Below are positions 34,306-39,845 of a stretch of 39,845 nucleotides of DNA, one piece after another. The stretch covers positions 1 through 39,845 of the forward strand of contig NZ_JAJTHI010000059.1 of assembly GCF_021298855.1 (NCBI RefSeq), read 5' to 3'. Made by a program: the position numbers and the translations under genes. Under the pieces are notes generated by a model. That model ran no database searches. It was not told where the DNA came from and saw nothing but the letters and a program-made list of their open reading frames with translations. Source of the stretch: Gemmatimonas sp. (GTDB lineage Bacteria; Gemmatimonadota; Gemmatimonadetes; Gemmatimonadales; Gemmatimonadaceae). The first letter of the stretch is position 1. The number at the start of each line of letters is the position of its first letter.

Positions 34306-35197
34306 AGCGCGCCAGGTGGCCGCCCCACGCGGCCGGGTCGACGTCGGCCATGGACTGCGACAACGCCCACGCGTGTCCGGCGGGATCGCGCACCACCGCC
34401 TGCCGTTCGCCATCGGCGCCGGTCGCTGGCGCGGTGAGCGGTGTGAAGCCCAGCCCCACCGCGCGATGCCAGGCGGCATCCACGTCAGGGACGCGCACCA
34501 CCAGGGTGGCCGGGGGGCGTCCTCCACTGGCCGGCGCGCCGGTGGCGTCCCAGGCCGCGAGGACCACGGCCCCGTTGCCCAACGTGAGCTGCACACGCTC
34601 ACCGGGCACGCGCAGGCGCTCGGTGCACCCCAACAGCTCCACCAGCCACTGCACCGCCGCGTCCAGATCCGGGTAGCTGCGGGTAGGGATGAAGGTGCTG
34701 TCCGGTACCGAACGGTTGACCGGCAGGCCACCAAACCGTTGACGCACCTCCGCCCACGCCGCGGGGGTGACATGGCGCAGATGTTCGGCCTGCGCCGCGA
34801 GCATGCCGGACCAGGCGCTGGCGTGCCGGTCGCAGGATTCGGCGGTCGCGAACCCCTCGTGCCGCAGCGTGCAGCGGGTCACGGCGGCATCGACGGCCTC
34901 CAGCGAAACGGTGACCAGCGTTTCCACACCGCCGGTCCCCGAGGGCCCTGACACCCACGTGAACTGCACGGTGGAGGGCGGGGTGAGGGTGCGGAAGCGC
35001 CCGTAGTGCGGGTACCGCTGGGCCGGGGCGCCCGCCGCCCCCGGCACGACCACATCGAACGCGAAGGCCGCACCAACTCGGCACGTCAGGTGCACCGTGT
35101 CCGGGTGCGCGAACCAGAGCCCCCAACCGCAGGTCCACGCGTCGTAGACGCGGTCTACGCCCACAGGGAGCTCGGCCGTGCAGGAGAGCGCATGCAT
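34304..35197 (-). CDS. SRPBCC (AHSA1-type) and VOC (glyoxalase-like) fusion protein
   Basis: A 297-residue soluble protein with two domains. Residues 1-140 are a SRPBCC/AHSA1 ligand-binding fold (AELPVGVDRVYDAWT, YGRFRTLTPPSTVQFTWVS, CTLRHEGFATAESCDRHASAW); residues about 175-297 are a VOC fold of the PhnB/glyoxalase type (YPDLDAAVQWLVELLGCTER, LVVRVPDVDAAWHRAV, VVRDPAGHAWAL). Both domains often accompany ECF sigma factors or act as stress and metabolite-binding proteins. The fused form is uncommon in my experience. TATCAT lies 5 nt before its ATG. Substrate unknown; divergent from the MazG-like gene. Confidence 0.85.
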   Translation of the reverse strand: MHALSCTAELPVGVDRVYDAWTCGWGLWFAHPDTVHLTCRVGAAFAFDVVVPGAAGAPAQRYPHYGRFRTLTPPSTVQFTWVSGPSGTGGVETLVTVSLEAVDAAVTRCTLRHEGFATAESCDRHASAWSGMLAAQAEHLRHVTPAAWAEVRQRFGGLPVNRSVPDSTFIPTRSYPDLDAAVQWLVELLGCTERLRVPGERVQLTLGNGAVVLAAWDATGAPASGGRPPATLVVRVPDVDAAWHRAVGLGFTPLTAPATGADGERQAVVRDPAGHAWALSQSMADVDPAAWGGHLAR

Positions 35198-35202
35198 GCT
35201 GG

Positions 35203-35208
35203 ATGATA
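35203..35208 (-). promoter_or_regulatory. Candidate -10 element of a leaderless transcript (SRPBCC-VOC gene)
   Basis: TATCAT on the reverse strand ends 5 nt before the ATG at 35197. Confidence 0.4.
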
Positions 35209-35239
35209 TCGCCCGTGCCGCACCCCGTGGAGTGCGCTG

Positions 35240-35266
35240 TTGTGACGTCGCCGACTCCGCTAGCAT
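35240..35266 (+). promoter_or_regulatory. Candidate promoter of the MazG-like gene, leaderless type
   Basis: TTGTGA (about 35240), a 15-bp spacer and TAGCAT (35261-35266) end 7 nt before the ATG at 35274. The spacer is short; the -10 is the stronger half. Confidence 0.4.
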
Positions 35267-35273
35267 AGAAGCC

Positions 35274-35600
35274 ATGACAATGACTGAGTATCAGGCACGG
35301 GTGGACCGCTGGATCAGCCAGTTCGAGGAAGGCTACTTTCACCCGCTCACCAATCTCGCCCGACTCACCGAGGAAGTCGGTGAGTTTGCGCGCGAGGTGA
35401 ATCACCGGTTTGGCCAGAAGCCGAAGAAGTCCGAGGAAGCCGAGGCCGATCTCGCCATGGAGATGGCCGACATTCTGTTCGTGCTGATCTGCATGGCGAA
35501 CCGCGAGGGGATCGATCTCGATGCTGCCTTCGATCGCATGATGCACAAGGTCGAAACCCGCGATGCCAACCGGTGGACGCGGAAACCCACCGCGCCCTGA
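35274..35600 (+). CDS. MazG-like nucleotide pyrophosphohydrolase
   Basis: A 108-residue all-alpha NTP pyrophosphatase that hydrolyses (d)NTPs to monophosphates and pyrophosphate, probably as a housekeeping enzyme. LTEEVGEFAREV and EMADILFVLICMAN give the metal-binding EExxE...ExxD pattern (E33, E34, E37, E63, D66). The single short domain resembles Bacillus YpjD rather than two-domain MazG. Regulation by the divergent promoter region with the SRPBCC-VOC gene is possible. Substrate preference cannot be read. Confidence 0.93.
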   Translation: MTMTEYQARVDRWISQFEEGYFHPLTNLARLTEEVGEFAREVNHRFGQKPKKSEEAEADLAMEMADILFVLICMANREGIDLDAAFDRMMHKVETRDANRWTRKPTAP

Positions 35601-35653
35601 ACCGTACGGCACTCCGCCCGTAGCCTGGACGCCCGTCTGCCGCCCCCCCGCCC

Positions 35654-36610
35654 ATGCCATCCCGACTCTCTCCTCTCCGTTTCGCGCCGCGGGTTCTGCG
35701 GCACCTGCTGGCCGCGACCGCCGTGGTCACGCTGGCCTCCTGTGGCGACAGCAGCACTGCACCTGCGGACTCCGCACTCTTCGGAACCGTGGTGGTGTTC
35801 GGTGCCAGCCTCGACGACACCGGCAATGCGTGCAACGCCCTGCCCACGTCGTGCCCGCCGTTTCCGTATGCCAACGCCCGGTTTTCCAACGGGCCGCTGT
35901 GGGTCGAGCAGATGGCAGACCGGCTCAACGCCCGCGTGGCTCCGGCGCGTGGCGGCGGGACCAATTACGCCTTCGCCGCAGCGCGCACCGGGCCCATTGC
36001 CGGCCTGAACAACGCGGCGCCCAACATGATCCAGCAGGCGGATCTCTATCTCCAGGCGGGGAACACGACCGGCCGTGACGTCACGCTGTTCGTGGTGAAC
36101 GCGGCCACGGTGGGCAACGACATTTCCGACGCCCTCACGCTTGCCCGCACCAACCCGCAGGCGCCCGCCGCCGTCCTGTCGGGGGCCGTCGCCAACATTG
36201 CCAGCATCGTAGGCAAGCTGTACACGGGCGGCGCGAGGCACATTCTGCTGCTCAACAGCACCGATATCGGTCGTACCCCGCAGGTGACGGCGTTGGGCGC
36301 ACAGGCGGCGGCCACGGCATCCGCGCTGTCGGCGCAATTCAACAGCGCCCTCAGCACCCAGCTCGTGTCGCTGCGCGCGGCGTCACCCGGGCTGACGATC
36401 TATCTGGTCGACCTCGGCGCGTTCACGGCGCAGGTGTTCGCCAATCCTTCGTCCTTCGGCTTCACCAACATCACGGCGCCCTGCGTGTCGGTCTCGCCGC
36501 CCTCGCTGTGCGGCACGCCGGGGAGCTTCTTCTTCTGGGACGGGTTCCATCCGACCGAGGCTACCGGGCGTCTGGTCGCCCAGCGCGCCCTCACCGCGCT
36601 GGGGCGCTGA
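35654..36610 (+). CDS. SGNH/GDSL family esterase, lipoprotein
   Basis: A 318-residue exported hydrolase. Lipobox TLASC (C30) suggests membrane anchoring. Block I is VFGASLDDTGNA, with the nucleophile Ser52; block II is ARFSNGPLWVEQMADRL and GGTNYAFAAARTG; block III is VNAATVGNDI, a variant of GxND; block V is FFFWDGFHPTEATGR, with the catalytic Asp and His. This matches the plant/bacterial GDSL lipase branch. Acyl-ester hydrolysis at the cell surface is likely; the substrate is unknown. A hairpin 38 bp downstream may end the transcript. Confidence 0.92.
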   Translation: MPSRLSPLRFAPRVLRHLLAATAVVTLASCGDSSTAPADSALFGTVVVFGASLDDTGNACNALPTSCPPFPYANARFSNGPLWVEQMADRLNARVAPARGGGTNYAFAAARTGPIAGLNNAAPNMIQQADLYLQAGNTTGRDVTLFVVNAATVGNDISDALTLARTNPQAPAAVLSGAVANIASIVGKLYTGGARHILLLNSTDIGRTPQVTALGAQAAATASALSAQFNSALSTQLVSLRAASPGLTIYLVDLGAFTAQVFANPSSFGFTNITAPCVSVSPPSLCGTPGSFFFWDGFHPTEATGRLVAQRALTALGR

Positions 36611-36647
36611 AGCCGGCGCCGGACCGCGCGACGTCGCTGTTGCACAC

Positions 36648-36684
36648 AACGCCCGGTCGTGCGCTCAGCGCGCGATCGGGCGTT
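36648..36684. terminator. Hairpin between convergent GDSL and binding-protein genes
   Basis: AACGCCCGGTCG (36648-36659) pairs with CGATCGGGCGTT (36673-36684), one G-T wobble and a 13-nt loop. There is no T-tract. The 218-bp gap 36611-36828 also contains, on the minus strand, a start-less stretch with the codon flow of a protein end (see findings). Confidence 0.55.
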
Positions 36685-36828
36685 CCTGCAGGCCGTCCAG
36701 CGACTTCACGATACCGCGCGTGGCACTCGCCCGATCGCGGATCGCCTCGGTCGCATCCGTGGAGCGCCCGCTGCCGCGCACGCCACGCGCTGGCCCGCTG
36801 GGTTGCTACCGAGACCGCCACGCCGGCT

Positions 36829-37980
36829 TCAGTGACGCGTCGGGAGCGTTCCCCGGAACAGCAGTGAGTCCTTGTCCATCTCGAGGAGGGTGGCGCCGCG
36901 GATGGGATCACCGGAGCCGTCGAATCGATAGCTGGCGAAGGCCCCGTCGAAGGGGGCACCGGTGCGCAGTGCCGTGGCGAGGGCCATGCCGCTCCTGGCG
37001 CGCGCACGTTCCGCCGCGCGGGCAATGAGCCGAATGGCGTCGTAGGTTGCGGCACCGGTGGCACGTGGGCGCTCACCCAGATACCGCGCGTTCCAGCGGG
37101 CACGGAAGGTGCGTACGCCTTCGCGATCGCTGCGGCCGTCCCAGTTGCCCACGATGATGCTGCCGTCGATGTCCTGGCGTCCGCGCAGCGCGATGGCATC
37201 CCAGGCGTCGCTGCCGAGAAAGGGTCCGCGAAAGCCGGCCTCACGGAAGAGGCGCACCTGCGACGAGTCGCCTAGCGAAAGGTCGGGGAGCAGCACGGCG
37301 TCGGGGGCCTCGCGCATGAGTCGCTGGATCTGTGCTGCCTGGTCGCCCGTGTCGTTGATGTGGTACGTATCCGCCGCCAGCATGCGTCCGCCGCGCGTCG
37401 TGAACGTCCGTCCGTAGCGCTCGACCATGCCGCGGCCGTGCTCACTTGCGGCCGGGAAGAGGGCGGCCGTGCGCCGCCGCCCCAGTGAGTCGAAGGCGTA
37501 CCGAGCCAGTACTTCTCCTTGATCGGCGTCGAGAAAGGTGAGCCGCATGACGTACGAACGTCCCGTGGTGACCTGCGGACTGGAGGCCATGGGAGCCACG
37601 AGCGGCACCTGCGATTCCTCGGCCACCGCGCCGGCGGCAATGGCGAGCGCGCTGAATTGCGGGCCCACCAGGACATCGACCGAGTCGAGGGTGATGAGGG
37701 CGCGAGCCGCCGCGGCCGCGGCATCCGGCCGGTTGGGCGTTTCCCGCTCGATGAGGATGAGGCGATGCGACACGCCATCGATGAGGGCGCCGCCAGTGGC
37801 GTTGATCTCGTCGATGGCCATGCGGGCCGCGAGGCGCGCCGGCATTCCCGACGAATGGCGCGCCGGTCCGTCGAAGACGCCGATGAGGCCGATGCGCAGG
37901 GCGGGCGGTGGTGGCGGCGACGCGCACGAGGCGAGCAGCGACGCCACGCCCAAGGCGCAAAGGAGGCGTGCCACGGTCAT
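36829..37980 (-). CDS. Branched-chain amino acid (Liv-type) periplasmic-binding lipoprotein
   Basis: A 383-residue substrate-binding protein of the Peripla_BP_6 type. The lipobox LLASC (C19) gives a membrane anchor. IGLIGVFDGPAR near the start, AIDEINATGGAL, VDVLVGPQFSAL, VPLVAPMASSP and FPAASEHGRGMVERYG fit LivJ-like proteins. No permease or ATPase genes are adjacent, so it is an orphan, or a sensor or receptor rather than part of a transporter in this locus. TAACGT lies 6 nt before its ATG. Divergent from the CitMHS gene (130 bp). Confidence 0.92.
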   Translation of the reverse strand: MTVARLLCALGVASLLASCASPPPPPALRIGLIGVFDGPARHSSGMPARLAARMAIDEINATGGALIDGVSHRLILIERETPNRPDAAAAAARALITLDSVDVLVGPQFSALAIAAGAVAEESQVPLVAPMASSPQVTTGRSYVMRLTFLDADQGEVLARYAFDSLGRRRTAALFPAASEHGRGMVERYGRTFTTRGGRMLAADTYHINDTGDQAAQIQRLMREAPDAVLLPDLSLGDSSQVRLFREAGFRGPFLGSDAWDAIALRGRQDIDGSIIVGNWDGRSDREGVRTFRARWNARYLGERPRATGAATYDAIRLIARAAERARARSGMALATALRTGAPFDGAFASYRFDGSGDPIRGATLLEMDKDSLLFRGTLPTRH

Positions 37981-37986
37981 GGGGGC

Positions 37987-37992
37987 ACGTTA
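37987..37992 (-). promoter_or_regulatory. Candidate -10 element of a leaderless transcript (Liv-type binding protein)
   Basis: TAACGT on the reverse strand ends 6 nt before the ATG at 37980, the same hexamer and spacing as at the decarboxylase gene. Confidence 0.4.
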
Positions 37993-38110
37993 GGAGCCGC
38001 CTCCGGGGTGCGCAACAGCCCGGAAGCGGCGCGACGGTCCATGTCGCATGTTGGGCCATGCCTGTTTCCCGCAATTCCAGTTCGCGAACGCCTCGGCCGT
38101 GGGCGGGTGT

Positions 38111-39460
38111 ATGCTGACCGTCTGGGCGTACGGCATGGTGATTGTCTTCATGACGCTCATCATGACCCGCCGGCTTTCTCCGCTCACGGCGCTGATTCTG
38201 GTGCCCACCGTGGTGGGGGGGCTGGCCGGGTTCACCGGGGAGCTGGGGGGGATGATGGTGCAGGGGATCACCCGGCTGGCCCCCACCGGCGTGATGCTGC
38301 TCTTCGCCATTCTCTACTTCGCGGTCATGATCGACGCGGGGCTGTTTGCCCCGTTCGTGCGCCGGCTGGTGACCGTCGTGCACGGCGATCCGGTGCGGGT
38401 GGCCGTTGGCACGGCGGTACTGGCGCTGCTGGTCTCGCTCGACGGCGATGGCTCCACGACGTACATGATCACCACGGCGGCCATGCTGCCGCTGTATCGG
38501 GCGCTTGGCATGCAGCCACTCGTTCTGGCGTGCGTGACGATGCTGGCGTCGGGCGTCATGAACATCCTGCCCTGGGGCGGCCCCACGGCGCGGGCCGCCA
38601 GTGCCCTGGGAGTGGACGTGGATGCCGTCTTCATTCCCATGGTACCGGTCATGGCCACGGGGATCGTCTGGACCCTGTTCGTGGCGTACCAACTGGGCAT
38701 GGGCGAACGCCGACGGCTGGCGACAGGCGATACGGGCGCGGACGGTGCGCTCCCTGCGGCGTCAGGGCCAACCGGCCCCGATGCTGCGGCGGGGGCGTGG
38801 GCGGGGAGCACCGGCGATGCGGCGCACTCCGGACGTCCCGATCGTCTGTATGTGAATGCCCTGCTGACCGTCGCGCTGTTGGTGGCACTCATGACCGGCG
38901 TGCTGCCGCTGCCGGTGCTGTTCATGCTGGCCTATGCGGTCGCGGTGCTCATCAACTATCCCGCGCTCGAAGACCAGAAGGCCCTGCTGGCGCGTCATGC
39001 CGGCAATGCGCTGGCCGTGGTGGGGCTGATCTTCGCCGCCGGCGTGTTCACCGGCATTCTCTCGGGTACGAAGATGGTGGATGCCATGGCGAACAGCGTG
39101 GTCACGCTGGTGCCACCGGCACTGGGACCGTACCTCGCCGTGGTCACGGGCGTGCTGAGCATCCCGTTCACCTTCTTCATTTCGAACGACGCCTTCTACT
39201 TCGGCGTGCTTCCCATTCTTGCGAAGGCGGGCGAGGCGTACGGCCTGACCGCCGCGGAAATGGCCCGGGCCTCCCTCGTTGGACAGCCCGTGCACCTGCT
39301 GAGCCCCCTCGTGCCCTCCACCTTTCTGCTGGCCGGGCTGTGCGGCGTGGAATTCGGTGAGCATCAGCGGTTCACCCTGCGGTGGGCGCTGCTGTCGGCG
39401 CTGGTGATGCTGCTGGGTGGCGTGACCATGCTGGTCATCCCCTTGGTGGGGACGCGCTGA
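38111..39460 (+). CDS. CitMHS family divalent-metal/citrate transporter
   Basis: A 449-residue inner-membrane carrier with about 11-12 hydrophobic segments, in the family of Mg-citrate:proton symporters. Motifs: TALILVPTVVGGL, SLDGDGSTTYMITTAAMLPLY, ASGVMNILPWGGPTARAASAL and FISNDAFYFGVLPIL (residues about 360-375). The central hydrophilic loop (residues 205-245, GTGADGAxPAA-type) is alanine- and glycine-rich. It starts at ATG 38111, where the hydrophobic N-terminus begins. The substrate (citrate-metal complex or another carboxylate) is inferred from the family only. Confidence 0.93.
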   Translation: MLTVWAYGMVIVFMTLIMTRRLSPLTALILVPTVVGGLAGFTGELGGMMVQGITRLAPTGVMLLFAILYFAVMIDAGLFAPFVRRLVTVVHGDPVRVAVGTAVLALLVSLDGDGSTTYMITTAAMLPLYRALGMQPLVLACVTMLASGVMNILPWGGPTARAASALGVDVDAVFIPMVPVMATGIVWTLFVAYQLGMGERRRLATGDTGADGALPAASGPTGPDAAAGAWAGSTGDAAHSGRPDRLYVNALLTVALLVALMTGVLPLPVLFMLAYAVAVLINYPALEDQKALLARHAGNALAVVGLIFAAGVFTGILSGTKMVDAMANSVVTLVPPALGPYLAVVTGVLSIPFTFFISNDAFYFGVLPILAKAGEAYGLTAAEMARASLVGQPVHLLSPLVPSTFLLAGLCGVEFGEHQRFTLRWALLSALVMLLGGVTMLVIPLVGTR

Positions 39461-39475
39461 GGTGAGCGCGGGCCG

Positions 39476-39845
39476 TCACGACCCCGGCGGCTGCATGGCG
39501 AGACGTTCCAGCAGTACGTCGGTCTCGCCTCGCGAGTCATCCGAGTCGCTCTGGACCGTGATGGCGATGACCCGGAGCGACGAGAGCGGGATACCCGGAT
39601 AGGCGCGCTGCACATCCGCCGCAAGATTCCGCTCCACGGTCACCCACCGCCCTTCCGCATCGGGGCCGCCGATGTTGATGAGGCGGGCTTCCGGCAGCAC
39701 CGAGAAGCCGATGCGCCGGCGCGAGGCGCTGCCTTCCATCAGCGAGTCGGGAGCCGGTACGGCTCCGTTCGCATCGCGACCGGCCCAGGTGTAGCCGAAC
39801 AGCAGCCGCTGGCCAGCGCTGGCCGGGCGCTCGTCGCGCAACACG
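39476..39845 (-). CDS. DUF3047-like protein, partial (runs off the window)
   Basis: C-terminal 122 residues or more of a protein whose start lies beyond the right edge. LLFGYTWAGRDANG, ARLINIGGPDAEGRWVTVER, YPGIPLSSLRVIAITVQSDS and DDSRGETDVLLERLA match the C-terminal part of the DUF3047 family (beta-sandwich, often exported). The last residues MQPPGS end at 39476. It converges with the CitMHS gene, with 15 bp between them. Confidence 0.7.
   Translation of the reverse strand, partial: VLRDERPASAGQRLLFGYTWAGRDANGAVPAPDSLMEGSASRRRIGFSVLPEARLINIGGPDAEGRWVTVERNLAADVQRAYPGIPLSSLRVIAITVQSDSDDSRGETDVLLERLAMQPPGS

Overview
This is a high-GC (roughly two thirds by eye) chromosomal window from a free-living, membrane-rich bacterium, with no phage, plasmid or rRNA/tRNA landmarks. 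The gene mix (LVIVD-repeat secreted protein with a DUF305 partner, futalosine-type menaquinone synthesis, HD-GYP proteins, DUF2239, many lipoproteins, few Shine-Dalgarno sites) fits Gemmatimonadota, such as a Gemmatimonas relative. That assignment is inferred from gene content and was not tested by a search.

Layout. 0-5.8 kb: a heptanucleotide repeat tract, a mannose-1-phosphate guanylyltransferase, a DUF1835 protein, a PLP decarboxylase, a DCC-family thiol protein, the tRNA methyltransferase TrmL and an alkyltransferase-like (ATL) DNA-repair protein. 5.7-12.9 kb, all leftward: a HEAT-like protein and an HD-GYP-type protein that share an N-terminal domain, a CcdA/TlpA redox pair, a LacI regulator with a readable promoter and operator, and a glycerophosphodiester phosphodiesterase. 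13.1-14.75 kb: ettA. 14.8-17.3 kb: an accessory island with a decayed HipA-type module, an apparently intact VapBC pair with a palindromic operator, a chimeric monooxygenase/hydrolase pseudogene, and a nucleotidyltransferase with a small coupled partner. 17.4-25.1 kb: a sensor HD-GYP protein flanked by a 34-bp direct repeat, a Tat-exported class V aminotransferase, an M28 peptidase, and the LVIVD/DUF305 pair. 25.1-30.4 kb: a Rieske oxygenase, a YfcC-like transporter, a MOSC protein, an FprA-like reductase and a DUF2239 protein. 30.4-34.2 kb: an exported nucleosidase and a purine permease, converging on mqnD and mqnB. 34.3-39.8 kb: an SRPBCC-VOC fusion, a MazG-like enzyme, a GDSL lipoprotein, a Liv-type binding lipoprotein, a CitMHS transporter and a partial DUF3047 gene.

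The most informative non-coding signal is that twelve genes carry a TANNNT hexamer 5-7 nt before the start codon. This is the signature of leaderless mRNAs. Two other promoters (lacI-type and DUF2239/nucleosidase) have good -35/-10 pairs covered by palindromic operators. The best candidates for something undescribed are the bidirectional operator at 30.4 kb, the shared YG-x-x-HP domain of the HEAT/HD-GYP pair, and the small-protein/nucleotidyltransferase pair in the island.
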